Counted from the stretch's first letter, positions 8,369-16,798 are shown. The stretch is DNA of 43,183 bases from Ferrovibrio sp. (GCF_017994015.1 NZ_JAGOLP010000029.1:1-43183), one strand, 5' to 3'. Program-made: numbers and translations. Notes: generated from the sequence alone by a model not told the origin.

Positions 8369-9473
8369 TGGTCTGTCCGATGGAAAGCATCTGCTGAAGT
8401 GCCGCATCGGCATTCGACACCTGGTCGAACGGGCCGAGCCGGACACGGAAGAATTCCTGATTGTTGACGATGCGCGAGGTGATCGCGACACGGCCATAGC
8501 CGGATACCGAAGCCGCTGCGCGGCTGGCATTCTCATGCTGGGTGAAGGCGCCGAGCTGCACATAGATGCCCTGGCCGCCCTTGACCGGTGTGATCTGCAC
8601 CTGCTGCTTGGCAAGATCAGCGGCAGGATTGGCGCGCGGCGTGGCGGCAGACTGGTTCTGCGCCGCCACAATCTGCATCGCGCTAGGCTGGCTGCTATTG
8701 CCGGCCGGCACCACCTGGCCCTGAATCTGGCGCGACTGACCCTGGCTGCTGGCCGGCTGCTGGCGCGCCCCCGGCGGCGGCGGCAAGGCCTCGGCTTCCA
8801 CCGCAGCACGCGGCGATGCCACCGGCTTTTCCTCGTTGCTGGAGCGATTGGCCGCGGCCACCACAGCCTGGGCGTTTTCGCCTGGCGGCGTACCGGCCAG
8901 CGGCGCCGGGCCAAGATATTGCACCCGCACCTTGGCGGTGCCCTGGCGGTCATAACCCAGCAATTGCGCCGAACGCCGCGAGAGATCGATAACCCGGCCA
9001 TTCACATAAGGGCCACGATCATTGATCCGCACCACGATGGAGCGGCCATTATCCAGATTGGTGACCCTCGCCATAGACGGCATCGGCAGCGTGGTATGCG
9101 CCGCCGTCACCTCGTTCATATCAAAGATTTCACCATTGGCGGTGGCGCGGCCATGGAATTGCTCGCCATACCACGAGCCGATGCCGGTCTCGTCGTAATT
9201 CGGGTCTTCCTTGGGGTAATACCACACGCCGTTGATCTGGTAGGGATTGCCCACTTTGTAGATGCCGGTGCCACGCCCGGCGGGCGCCGAAACCGAAGGC
9301 GAAGCCGGTTCAGACCGCACCACCGACTTGGTGGCATGGGTGACAAGCTGGGTTTCAGCACAGCCTGCCAAGCCACAGCCGGCCAGGGCCGCAAGCATGG
9401 TTAACCGCAAGCCCCGCTTGGGAGCCGATTTGCCTGGCGTAAACCAAGCTATGGCGCGTTGTTTCATCGGCAT
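8346..9473 (-). CDS. rlpA: RlpA-family septal lytic transglycosylase lipoprotein with SPOR domain
   Basis: RlpA proteins cleave or bind stem-peptide-stripped ('naked') glycan at the septum. The 375-residue product has a lipoprotein signal with lipobox-like LAGC, a double-psi beta-barrel domain (GIGSWYGEQFHGRATANGE through RINDRGPYVNGRVIDLS), a long Pro/Ala/Gln-rich linker, and a C-terminal SPOR domain (YVQLGAFTQHENASRAAA to RVRLGPF) that binds naked glycan. I chose the ATG at 9473; a TTG at 9491 and an ATG at 9467 are alternatives, and no clear Shine-Dalgarno decides between them. It is 76 bp after mltB and overlaps the carboxypeptidase gene by 23 bp, placing three peptidoglycan enzymes in a row. 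Confidence 0.93.
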   Translation of the reverse strand: MPMKQRAIAWFTPGKSAPKRGLRLTMLAALAGCGLAGCAETQLVTHATKSVVRSEPASPSVSAPAGRGTGIYKVGNPYQINGVWYYPKEDPNYDETGIGSWYGEQFHGRATANGEIFDMNEVTAAHTTLPMPSMARVTNLDNGRSIVVRINDRGPYVNGRVIDLSRRSAQLLGYDRQGTAKVRVQYLGPAPLAGTPPGENAQAVVAAANRSSNEEKPVASPRAAVEAEALPPPPGARQQPASSQGQSRQIQGQVVPAGNSSQPSAMQIVAAQNQSAATPRANPAADLAKQQVQITPVKGGQGIYVQLGAFTQHENASRAAASVSGYGRVAITSRIVNNQEFFRVRLGPFDQVSNADAALQQMLSIGQTNARIVVE

Positions 9474-9549
9474 GGCTATATATTGTAGCAATCTAGCCGA
9501 TAAGCCTGAGTCGGGGAAGCCATTCCTGCGCGGAAAACTCTCCGATGGA

Positions 9550-10917
9550 TCAGCTGCCCTCGATGCGATCAGCCAGCATGCTGACGGTCAACGCATAGTG
9601 GTGTGCGCAATTGTAGCGCAGCACCGAGCGGTAATTGGCATAGACCAGGAAGCTCGGGCCGTTCGGGCCATCGGGCTGCACCAGGGCGCCGGTCAGATTC
9701 ACCTTGGGCAATTCGCCGCCATCGCCGCGCCGCACGCCAAGCCGCGCCCATTCTGACAGCGGCAGGTCGCGGGTCATCTGGTCAATGGCGCGGCAGCCCG
9801 AGCGGCCCTCGCGGGCCAGTTCCGGCATGCGGGTCTGGAAACCAGCCGGCAGTTTCACATCGCGGCCCCAGGTCTGCGCCGAAGACCAGCTCTGCTTCGC
9901 CAAGTAATTGGCGATGGAGGCAAATACGTCGCCTTGATTGCCCCAGATATCGCGCTTGCCGTCGCCATCGAAATCTTCGGCATAGGCCAGATAGCTTGAG
10001 GGCATGAATTGCGGCTGCCCCATGGCCCCGGCCCACGAACCCTTCATGCTCGGATAATCGATATAGCCGCGATCCAGCATTTGCAGCGCAGAGAATAACT
10101 CATTGCGGAAAAACGCGGCGCGGCGCTGGTCAAAAGCCAGCGTGGCCAGCGAATTGAACAGCGGCACATCGGCCTTCACAGCACCATAGCGCGTCTCAAT
10201 GCCCCAGATCGCCAGAATGAAGCGCGGCTGCACGCCATAGCGCTGCGCCACTTGGCCCAGCAATTCGCGATGCTGGTCGCGCAGCCGGCGGCCGCGCTCA
10301 ACATTGGCCGTGGTGATCACACGATCCCGATAGGTGGCAAAATCGATCTTGAATTCAGCCTGGTTGCGATCCCGCTCCAGCACCCGCGCCACCGGCTCCA
10401 CATTGGCCAGGGCTTCTGTCACCACCGCCGGCTTGATCCCCTTGCCGACCGCTTCCTGGCGCAAATCATCAAGGAATTTCTGGAAAGCCGCACGATCAAA
10501 ACTGGCTGGCACACGGGCTTCCTGCACCGGGGCGGCGGCCGGGGCCGGCGCTGGCGCTGCCGCAGGTGCCTGGGCAGGTCCCTGGGCAGCAGCCGTCGGG
10601 GCCGGGGTAACAACCGGGGCCGGCTGCACAACAGCTTGAGCCGGCGCCGGTGTGCTGGCCGCAGCAGGAGCCGTTGCCGGCTTGGTGGCAGCCCTGGCCT
10701 GGCCCGTGCTGGCTTGGCCTGGGCTGGCCACAGGCGCAGCACCACCGGCAGCGGCGGCGGCAGCTTCGTTGCGGGCAGCGATACGATCAGAGCGGCTTTC
10801 GGCACAGGCTATCAGGCCACCAAAAACCAGGCTGGCAACCAGCAGGCGTGATGCCGAGCGCATCAGATTACGCCGACGGCTCTGCCATTCGCTCTTACCA
10901 GCCTCACAACCCGCCAT
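9550..10917 (-). CDS. mltB: Lytic murein transglycosylase B-type lipoprotein
   Basis: The enzyme cuts the MurNAc-GlcNAc bond of peptidoglycan, forming 1,6-anhydro ends. The product has an Arg-rich n-region, a hydrophobic stretch with lipobox GLIAC, a linker of about 100 residues very rich in Ala and Pro, then the SLT_2 catalytic domain and a C-terminal peptidoglycan-binding-like tail. Catalytic Glu lies in FILAIWGIETRYG; GSWAGAMGQPQFMPSSY and EDFDGDGKRDIW are family hallmarks. The ATG at 10917 has a good Shine-Dalgarno (GGAG, 7 bp spacing); an ATG at 10863 directly before the signal peptide has none. It heads the rlpA operon. Confidence 0.93.
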   Translation of the reverse strand: MAGCEAGKSEWQSRRRNLMRSASRLLVASLVFGGLIACAESRSDRIAARNEAAAAAAGGAAPVASPGQASTGQARAATKPATAPAAASTPAPAQAVVQPAPVVTPAPTAAAQGPAQAPAAAPAPAPAAAPVQEARVPASFDRAAFQKFLDDLRQEAVGKGIKPAVVTEALANVEPVARVLERDRNQAEFKIDFATYRDRVITTANVERGRRLRDQHRELLGQVAQRYGVQPRFILAIWGIETRYGAVKADVPLFNSLATLAFDQRRAAFFRNELFSALQMLDRGYIDYPSMKGSWAGAMGQPQFMPSSYLAYAEDFDGDGKRDIWGNQGDVFASIANYLAKQSWSSAQTWGRDVKLPAGFQTRMPELAREGRSGCRAIDQMTRDLPLSEWARLGVRRGDGGELPKVNLTGALVQPDGPNGPSFLVYANYRSVLRYNCAHHYALTVSMLADRIEGS

Positions 10918-10983
10918 TGCTCCACTCCATGTACAAATCGCCATTAACCATCACTACTAGAACAAGCCTGCAACTGCAATAGC

Positions 10984-11775
10984 TTAGCGTTGCGGAAGGA
11001 TGCTGCGTGTATGCCCTAGCAGACGGTACAATGCCAGACCTAGCCATTCGCGTGTGGCAAGATTAAGGCTGCGCAAACCGAGCAACGGATCAAAATCCAG
11101 CCAGGGTTCCGCCACCCCCATCGTGGCGTAATCCACCGGATAGGGCAACACCGGCCAGTCCACGGCCTGAAAACAGGCGACAGCACGCGGCATATGCACC
11201 GCCGATGTAATCAGCAGCCAGGTTTCGCCTGGCCTGGGCTGCACCAATGCCTGGCTGAATGCGGCATTTTCCCTGGTATTCCGGGCCTGGCGCTCAAAAA
11301 TCACGCGCCCTGTTTCCAGCCCGGTCCAGGCCAGTGCCTGCTCTGCAACCTGATCCTCGGCCACCCCGCCGGCCTGAGCTGGTATGCCGGCCCCGGTATA
11401 AACCAGTCTGGCTGTCGGGTAGCGCCGCGCTAGATCGGCAAAAGCCAGCAGCCGCTCGGCGCTTTCATTCAGCTGCGGCTGGTTGCGCGCCCCGCTCAGG
11501 GCCGGTCGCTCGGCACCGCTCAGCACAATGATGCCATCCAGCCAGGCGGGCAAAACTGCTGGCGGCAGCATGTCCTCCAGCGGCCGCACCGCCCAATAGG
11601 CCGGCGGCAGCACTGAAACCAGCAGCAGCAGGCCAACCAGGCTGGCCAGCAGCGGCTTTGCCAGCCGGCGGCTGCGCTGCCACAGGCACCCGATCGCCGC
11701 TACAGGCAGCAGCGTCAGCAGCAAGGCTGCGGGATTGAGCAAGGGCCAGAGCAGTTTGGTGAGGATGGCTGACAT
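10984..11775 (-). CDS. YdcF/ElyC-like DUF218 membrane protein
   Basis: From MSAILTKLLWPLLNP the product is 263 residues: two N-terminal transmembrane segments followed by a periplasmic DUF218 domain (DGIIVLSGAERP, LVYTGAG, NTRENAAFSQAL, WLLITSAVHMPRA). Family members such as E. coli ElyC and SanA affect envelope integrity and the lipid-carrier pool. The molecular activity is not settled. The open frame runs 16 codons further upstream, but those residues are polar and precede the membrane helix. It lies 66 bp upstream of mltB on the same strand, so it may share an envelope role or transcript. Confidence 0.85.
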   Translation of the reverse strand: MSAILTKLLWPLLNPAALLLTLLPVAAIGCLWQRSRRLAKPLLASLVGLLLLVSVLPPAYWAVRPLEDMLPPAVLPAWLDGIIVLSGAERPALSGARNQPQLNESAERLLAFADLARRYPTARLVYTGAGIPAQAGGVAEDQVAEQALAWTGLETGRVIFERQARNTRENAAFSQALVQPRPGETWLLITSAVHMPRAVACFQAVDWPVLPYPVDYATMGVAEPWLDFDPLLGLRSLNLATREWLGLALYRLLGHTRSILPQR

Positions 11776-11876
11776 GATCTCGCACACGGATCGAGCGGCC
11801 GACGGAAAAGTCCGTGGCGGCAAACGGGGCGGAATGCTAACCTTTGCTTAACCTTTGCCGCAACCGCGAGATTGCC

Positions 11877-12740
11877 ATGTCGCTCACGCCCATCTCTGCC
11901 GCCGTTGGCCTTGCCGTCGTCGCCTCCACTGGCATGCTTGGCTTCAGCGCCGCAACTGATCCATCAGCCGGGCAGCAAACCCAGCGCAGTGTGATCGTAA
12001 GGGTGGCGAGCATTGATCCCAGCTTCCAGGCCACAGCATTGCCGGGCCAGCATGTGGCCGTGGTGCCGGCTGCATTGCCGCCGCCCCGCCGGGCCACAAA
12101 CAACGCAGCCGAACCGACGCAGCCATCCAAGGCACGCCCTCAGCCCGTGGTGCAGCAGCCCGTGGTGCAACAGCCCGGCAGCTATGCTTCCGGCTTGCAA
12201 CCGGTAGCCGTGCCGGCAGGCTTGCGCTGGCCGGCGCCACCGCCATCGCAGCCCTCGGCCATGCCGCAGCCGGTTTCGGCCCCGGCGCAATCACCACAAC
12301 GGCTGAACATGCCGATGCCAGTGCCGATGGCGCAACCTTTGCCGCTGGCACAGCCGGCGCCGATGGCCGTACCGGCCAACACGCCCGCCCCCTTGGCGAT
12401 GCCGGCGAGCCAGGTGCATGGCTTTGATGGTATTGTCGCCAGTGAGCGCGCCCTATTGCGCCGCACTGCCAGTACCGCGCTTTATGAAGCGCATATTGCC
12501 TCTACCGCCACCGCCGCCGAGGCAGAAACCTTGTGGGCGGACCTGGCCGCCCGGCTGGGCAGCCGGCTGGCCGGCGCCAGCATGCATCTGAAACTTATTG
12601 ACGTGCCGCAGCATGGCCGCTTTGTGCGTTTGCTGGCGGGCGATTTCAGCGATGCCGGCAGCACGGCGGATTTCTGCCGCGCCGTGATTGCGCTGGGCCG
12701 CGACTGCCGCATCATGCGCAAGCTGGAAACTGCCGGCTGA
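11877..12740 (+). CDS. Exported SPOR-domain protein with Pro/Ala/Gln-rich linker
   Basis: The 287-residue product (ATG at 11877) has an N-terminal signal or anchor (PISAAVGLAVVASTGMLG), then about 140 low-complexity residues rich in Pro, Ala, Gln and Met, and a C-terminal SPOR-type domain starting near ALYEAHIAS with LWADLAARLGSRLAG, RFVRLLAGDF and DCRIM. SPOR domains bind glycan strands lacking stem peptides at division sites. No enzymatic domain is seen, so it may be a septal scaffold or localisation factor. It is followed within 5 bp by an exported protein gene and faces away from the peptidoglycan operon. The linker contains a 15-bp tandem repeat. Confidence 0.75.
   Translation: MSLTPISAAVGLAVVASTGMLGFSAATDPSAGQQTQRSVIVRVASIDPSFQATALPGQHVAVVPAALPPPRRATNNAAEPTQPSKARPQPVVQQPVVQQPGSYASGLQPVAVPAGLRWPAPPPSQPSAMPQPVSAPAQSPQRLNMPMPVPMAQPLPLAQPAPMAVPANTPAPLAMPASQVHGFDGIVASERALLRRTASTALYEAHIASTATAAEAETLWADLAARLGSRLAGASMHLKLIDVPQHGRFVRLLAGDFSDAGSTADFCRAVIALGRDCRIMRKLETAG
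12141..12176 (+). repeat. Short tandem repeat, 15-bp unit, in the SPOR-protein linker
   Basis: Two near-identical copies of CAGCCCGTGGTGCAG followed by a partial third encode QPVVQ-QPVVQ-QP inside the flexible linker. Being a multiple of three, changes in copy number would lengthen or shorten the linker without shifting the frame. Confidence 0.8.
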
Positions 12741-12744
12741 GATT

Positions 12745-13284
12745 ATGCTCGCTGCCTTCAGACTGACCGTACTATGCGGATTGTTGCTGCTGGTTGCTGC
12801 CCCGGCGCCGGCACAGAATGCCCCCGGCGCTGGGCCTGGCGGGCCGGCCGGTGCCGCTGGCGGGGTTAACGCACGCAATCGCTATTGTTTCAACGAAAAG
12901 GAAGCCGAGGCGGAATCCGAAGTGCGGGCCGGCATGCTGCTGCGCGAAGTCCTGCGCCGCTGCGCGCGCTATGATCCGGTTGGCGGCCAGCCGGCCCTGG
13001 ATAGCTGGTACAAGTTTGACCGCGAAAACGGCGAGCAATTGCGCACCGCCGTGGCGATGCGCAGCGGCGCCCTGAAACGCATCTATCCCAACCGCACCGC
13101 CCAGGAGCAGTGGGATAATGACGCCTCCATCGCCACCCGCGCCGCACCGGAAGTGGATGCCGGCGTATGCAAGGCCGCCTATGATGTGGTGGAAAAGATC
13201 AAGGCCGAAGCATGGCAGGGCTTCAAATACTACGCCAAGCTGCAACAGAAGCTGCTGGTGACGGATATCCCGCTCTGCCGCTAA
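12745..13284 (+). CDS. Exported hypothetical protein with conserved-looking cysteines
   Basis: I do not recognise the family. The 179-residue product (ATG at 12745, 5 bp after the SPOR gene) has a clear signal peptide (LTVLCGLLLLVAAPAPAQ), a Gly/Pro-rich spacer and a mostly helical mature domain. The mature part holds four cysteines, in NRYCFN, LRRCARY, DAGVCKAAY and the C-terminal IPLCR, which could form two disulfides in the periplasm. The spacing suggests co-expression with the SPOR protein, so an envelope role is a reasonable guess only. The reading frame is intact and codon use is like that of its neighbours. Confidence 0.7.
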   Translation: MLAAFRLTVLCGLLLLVAAPAPAQNAPGAGPGGPAGAAGGVNARNRYCFNEKEAEAESEVRAGMLLREVLRRCARYDPVGGQPALDSWYKFDRENGEQLRTAVAMRSGALKRIYPNRTAQEQWDNDASIATRAAPEVDAGVCKAAYDVVEKIKAEAWQGFKYYAKLQQKLLVTDIPLCR

Positions 13285-13375
13285 GCCGCTGCACGTGCTT
13301 CGGCGCAGCAATCACGGTTGCTTGTGGCAGCAACATCAGTAAAAACACAGTATCTCAGGTTTGCGAGAGCAAGGC

Positions 13376-13894
13376 ATGCCGCGCATATTGCTGGTTGAAG
13401 ATCATGAAGGCACCGCCGCAACGCTCACCGCGATGCTGAATGCGCTGGGCTTCGGCAAGGTGCAGCGCGCCCGCGACACCGAAAGCGCCATTGCCGCCTT
13501 GAAAGATGGCGCTTTCGACCTGCTGCTCTGCGACTATCAGCTTGGCATTGTCAGCGGCCTGACGCTGGTAAAACTGATCCGCCGCATCGGTGGCATCGGC
13601 AATCCGATGTTGCCGATTGTGATGGTGACCGCCCATGCCGAAGGCGGGCTGGTGCAGGAAGCCCTTGGTGCCGGGGTGGATGATTTCCTGGTCAAGCCGG
13701 TGCAGCCCGAAACGCTGCTACGCTGCCTAAATTCTGTGCTGAACAAACCACGCGGCTTCGTCAAAAACAAAGATTATGCCGGCCCCGACCGGCGGCGGCG
13801 AAAAATGCTGGATAATCCTGGCCGGCGAGAGGAAGATCAGAAGCCGGGCCGCCCGCGCGGCCACAATCCCTGGATCACACCGCCCAAAACCTGA
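13376..13894 (+). CDS. Stand-alone response regulator receiver protein
   Basis: The 172-residue protein is a CheY-like receiver domain (about residues 1-125) with acidic pocket ED at 8-9, phospho-acceptor Asp53 (LLLCDYQLG), Thr85 (MVTAH) and Lys107 (FLVKPVQ). The tail of about 45 residues is basic and Pro/Arg-rich (PDRRRRKM, RREEDQKPGRP) and matches no output domain I know. It starts at the ATG at 13376; a TTG at 13361 is an alternative. No kinase gene is adjacent, though a GGDEF sensor lies convergently at 14803-16269 and a PAS histidine kinase at 40101-41906. It probably acts through protein contacts or in a phosphorelay. Confidence 0.88.
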   Translation: MPRILLVEDHEGTAATLTAMLNALGFGKVQRARDTESAIAALKDGAFDLLLCDYQLGIVSGLTLVKLIRRIGGIGNPMLPIVMVTAHAEGGLVQEALGAGVDDFLVKPVQPETLLRCLNSVLNKPRGFVKNKDYAGPDRRRRKMLDNPGRREEDQKPGRPRGHNPWITPPKT

Positions 13895-13917
13895 GGGCGC
13901 CAGACCTGAGGTTTCCG

Positions 13918-14772
13918 ATGCGACGAACCATCCGCGCCCTGCTGATTGCCATTCTGGCTTGGCTTGGCGGCGGGTGGTCTGGCCCGGCCCTGGCCGCCTG
14001 CCTCGGTGCTGTGGCGCAGAATGCCATGCCGCGCCTGCTGCCGGTCGCCTACCGGCCACAGCAGCCGCCTGCCCCCCTGCCGATGCAGGCCCAAGCCCTG
14101 CGCGGCACGCCGCCGGCCGGGCAATTGCGCATCAGTTTTGTCGGCCATGCCACGTTTCTGATCGAAACCCCGGGCGGCGCCAGCGCGGCAACCGATTACA
14201 ATGATTATCTGCGGCCGGACATGGTGCCGGATATCGCCACTATGAATCATGCCCACACCACGCATTTCACCGACCGCCCAGATCCCGGCATTCGCCATGT
14301 GCTGCGCGGCTGGCCGTTTGAGGGCAAGCCGGCGCGGCATAACCTGGGCTTCAAGGATCTGCGGGTGCGCAATGTGCCCACCAATATCCGCAACTGGGGC
14401 GGCGGCACTGAATATGATGGCAATTCGATCTTCATCTTCGACGCCGCTGAAATTTGCGTGGCGCATCTTGGCCATCTGCATCACCGGCTGGAGCCCGGCC
14501 ATCTGGCCGATATGGGCCGCATCGACGTGGTGCTGGTGCCGGTGGATGGCGGCTACACGCTGAACCAGATCGAAATGGTGGAAGTGATCCGCCAGCTCAA
14601 GGCGCCGCTGGTGATCCCTATGCATTATTTCGGCGAGCATACGCTGGAGCGGTTTCTCAGCCTGCTGCGGGATAGCCACGCGGTGGTGCTGAGCGATACC
14701 AGCAGCCTGTTGGTGGGGCGCCAAACCCTGCCGGCCAAACCAACCGTGATGATCCTGCCCGGTCCGCATTGA
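13918..14772 (+). CDS. MBL-fold metallohydrolase-like protein with signal peptide and altered metal motif
   Basis: The 284-residue protein has a hydrophobic, probably cleaved N-terminus (LLIAILAWLGGGWSGPALA) and the metallo-beta-lactamase fold of the UlaG/RomA-like group: ISFVGHATFLIETPGG, NHAHTTHFTD, AHLGHLHH, VLVPVDGG and VIPMHYFGEH. The usual HxHxDH metal motif reads HAHTTH, so the Asp that normally binds the second metal is Thr; the other His ligands remain. It may be a single-metal enzyme or a variant subfamily. It starts 23 bp after the receiver gene. The substrate is unknown; relatives act on phosphodiester or phospholipid-type substrates. Confidence 0.82.
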   Translation: MRRTIRALLIAILAWLGGGWSGPALAACLGAVAQNAMPRLLPVAYRPQQPPAPLPMQAQALRGTPPAGQLRISFVGHATFLIETPGGASAATDYNDYLRPDMVPDIATMNHAHTTHFTDRPDPGIRHVLRGWPFEGKPARHNLGFKDLRVRNVPTNIRNWGGGTEYDGNSIFIFDAAEICVAHLGHLHHRLEPGHLADMGRIDVVLVPVDGGYTLNQIEMVEVIRQLKAPLVIPMHYFGEHTLERFLSLLRDSHAVVLSDTSSLLVGRQTLPAKPTVMILPGPH

Positions 14773-14802
14773 ATTCAGATGCCGGCGTTCAGATACCGGG
14801 GT

Positions 14803-16269
14803 TCAGATACCAGGCGGTGTCTCGGCCACGCGCACGCAGTTGCGGCCCTCTTCCTTGGCCTGAAACAGGGCGTCGTCGGCGCGGGTGAGCAGATGATCCA
14901 GCGTCTCGCCCGGCGCCAGCGAGGCTACACCGACGCAGACACTGGCCGCCACCACATTGCCGGCGACATTGAATTCAGCCTGCTCCACCACGGTGCGGAT
15001 GGTTTCAGCAATACGCTGAGCATTGGCAATATCGCAGTTGCGGAGCACCACCAGGAATTCGTCGCCGCCCCAGCGGCAAATGATATCGGATGAGCGCAGC
15101 GCGGCGCGGATTGCATCAGCCACGCCGCGCAGCACACGATCACCGGCGATATGGCCAAAGCCATCATTGATCAGCTTGAAGCGATCAATGTCCACCATCA
15201 GCATGGCCAATGACTGCCTATGCCGCTGTGTATCACGCATCGCCTGCTGCATCAGCATTTCATAGGCATGGCGGCTGGCCAGGCCGGTAAGCTGGTCGGT
15301 AGTGGCCATTTCTTCCAGCCGGCCCTGGAAACGATTGATCACCTGGCGTGAGCCAAACAGCACCAGCAAGGTGATGACAAAGCTGATCAGCAGGTTCCAA
15401 TACAGCGTGCGGGTGATGCCGGCCAGCGCTTCTTCGTCGGATTTTTCAACAAACAGATACCAGTGCAATTCGTTGATATAGCGCACATTGAGCAGCCGGG
15501 CTTCGCCCTTGTAGGTATACTGGAACGACTTGGTCTCGGTTTTCGACAAATCCGGCAGCACCTTGGCCAGATCGCCGCGCGCCGCCACTTCGGTTTCAGT
15601 CACGTCGCCGCCCTGGCCCACCATGACCAGCTTGCCGCGTTCATCAACAAAATACACCGTGCGGTCAAAACGCTGCTGGTAATCGTCGATCTTGCTGCGC
15701 ACCGCATTCACGGTCAGGCCGATACCGGTGGCACCGATGAAATTGCCGCTGTAATCCTTCACCCGGTAATTGATGAAGATGGTCAGCGCATCGGAATTGG
15801 CCATGTCGGGATCAACATTGATCTCGTAATCATTGGCCATATCGCGCACGCGGTAATACCACACATCGCGCTCTTCATCCGGCCGCACCCGCTTCAGCAG
15901 GCCCTCGGCATGATAGTAGTTGCTGCTCAGATCAGAGACGAAGAAGCTGGTGAATGCGTTGTAGCGGTCCTTGATCTCGGCCAGATACTGCGTGATCTGC
16001 CGCTCGTCCTGCTCGCCATCCAGCACCCAGTCGCGCACGAAGGTGTCGGCTGCCATCAGCGACGAAATGATGATCGGGCGCACCAGATCGTTCTGGATTT
16101 CGGAATAGATATTGTCCGAGGTCAGCGGCAATTCGGTGTCGCTGATGGCGCTGCGCAGGCTTTGGCGCGATACCCAATAGCTCGCGATACTGGTGGCCAG
16201 AAAACCCACCAGTAACAGCGCGCTGACCGCCAGTACTAAAACCCGCTTGGAATACACCGTTTTCACCAA
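14803..16269 (-). CDS. Membrane diguanylate cyclase with periplasmic Cache-type sensor
   Basis: The enzyme makes cyclic di-GMP from two GTP. The 488-residue protein has an N-terminal membrane segment (VLVLAVSALLLVGFLATSIA), a periplasmic region of about 240 residues resembling a double Cache sensor (DVWYYRVRDMANDYEINVDPD; VYFVDERGKLVMVG; HWYLFVEKSDEEAL), a second membrane segment (LLISFVITLLVLF), and a GGDEF domain. The active-site loop is GGDEF at residues 401-405, with substrate motif DIDRFKLINDGFGH. An inhibitory-site RxxD (RSSD, 392-395) lies five residues before it, so product inhibition is expected. It is convergent with the MBL gene. Cache sensors bind small metabolites, but the ligand is unknown. 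Confidence 0.93.
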   Translation of the reverse strand: MVKTVYSKRVLVLAVSALLLVGFLATSIASYWVSRQSLRSAISDTELPLTSDNIYSEIQNDLVRPIIISSLMAADTFVRDWVLDGEQDERQITQYLAEIKDRYNAFTSFFVSDLSSNYYHAEGLLKRVRPDEERDVWYYRVRDMANDYEINVDPDMANSDALTIFINYRVKDYSGNFIGATGIGLTVNAVRSKIDDYQQRFDRTVYFVDERGKLVMVGQGGDVTETEVAARGDLAKVLPDLSKTETKSFQYTYKGEARLLNVRYINELHWYLFVEKSDEEALAGITRTLYWNLLISFVITLLVLFGSRQVINRFQGRLEEMATTDQLTGLASRHAYEMLMQQAMRDTQRHRQSLAMLMVDIDRFKLINDGFGHIAGDRVLRGVADAIRAALRSSDIICRWGGDEFLVVLRNCDIANAQRIAETIRTVVEQAEFNVAGNVVAASVCVGVASLAPGETLDHLLTRADDALFQAKEEGRNCVRVAETPPGI

Positions 16270-16365
16270 AAACCCCCGCCTCGCCCCTTAATTTAGCACC
16301 CGCAAAAGCCCGGCGAAAGGGTAGCAGTCGCAAAGATACACACACTGAAATGGCATCAGGAATGG

Positions 16366-16394
16366 TTGACCGGGGGCCAGGGCGGCGCTATTGC
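16366..16394 (+). promoter_or_regulatory. Candidate promoter of the tRNA-Ser gene
   Basis: TTGACC (16366-16371), a 17-bp GC-rich spacer and TATTGC (16389-16394) lie about 25 bp upstream of the tRNA 5' end. The -35 is a good match and the -10 is weak. The position would give a short leader removed by RNase P. Confidence 0.45.
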
Positions 16395-16419
16395 CTTGCC
16401 GCCTGCGCAAATCCGCGCC

Positions 16420-16509
16420 GGATGGGTGGCCGAGTGGTTTAAGGCAGCGGTCTTGAAAACCGCCGTACTCGCAAGGGTACCGTGAGTTCGAATCTCACCC
16501 CATCCGCCA
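16420..16509 (+). tRNA. tRNA-Ser (anticodon UGA)
   Basis: The 90-nt sequence folds as a class II tRNA. The acceptor arm GGATGGG pairs with CCCATCC, followed by discriminator G and an encoded CCA (16507-16509). The anticodon stem GCGGT/ACCGC closes a 7-nt loop CTTGAAA with anticodon TGA. There is a long variable arm and the T arm GTGAG-TTCGAAT-CTCAC. The long variable arm and anticodon identify a serine tRNA reading UCA and related UCN codons. Confidence 0.97.
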
Positions 16510-16594
16510 TATATTTAATAAATACAAGAACTTATATAGAAGAAGCTGATTTACCCAACTTTTAAACCGGCTTTATTGCCACAGCTAAACGCCT

Positions 16595-16798
16595 TCAGAG
16601 AATGCCTGCTACATCGGTGCGCGAGAAATCCGCCCCCACATACAGCAAGCTACAGCCGTGCTCTCTCGCGACTTCATAGGCAAAACAATCGCCGAAATTC
16701 AGCGCCGCCTGATGTTCCCCCTGCCCCAGCTTTCGCAGGCCTGCACGATGCGTAGCGCCGATGCCCATGTCATACCAACCGGTGGCAAGAATTGGAGC
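16595..16798 (-). pseudogene. vapC: C-terminal remnant of a VapC-type PIN-domain toxin
   Basis: Translating the minus strand gives an open stretch of 67 codons bounded by stops, containing HRAGLRKLGQGEHQAALNFG, then DCFAYEVAREHGCSLLYVGA and DFSRTDVAGIL before the stop. This is the C-terminal half of VapC ribonuclease toxins, which typically read RHPAxLNFGDCFAYALA, PLLFKGDDFSRTD. The N-terminal half with the first catalytic Asp is gone: an in-frame TAA lies just upstream and no antitoxin gene is visible. The fragment begins 86 bp after tRNA-Ser, a common integration site, so it is probably the scar of a lost element. It is not expected to be active. Confidence 0.8.

Noticed and set aside
8369..9001. 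Upstream extension of the D,D-carboxypeptidase frame
   Set aside because: The extra 211 codons are Arg/Pro/Ala-rich sequence read out of frame through rlpA; the signal peptide starts at 8368.
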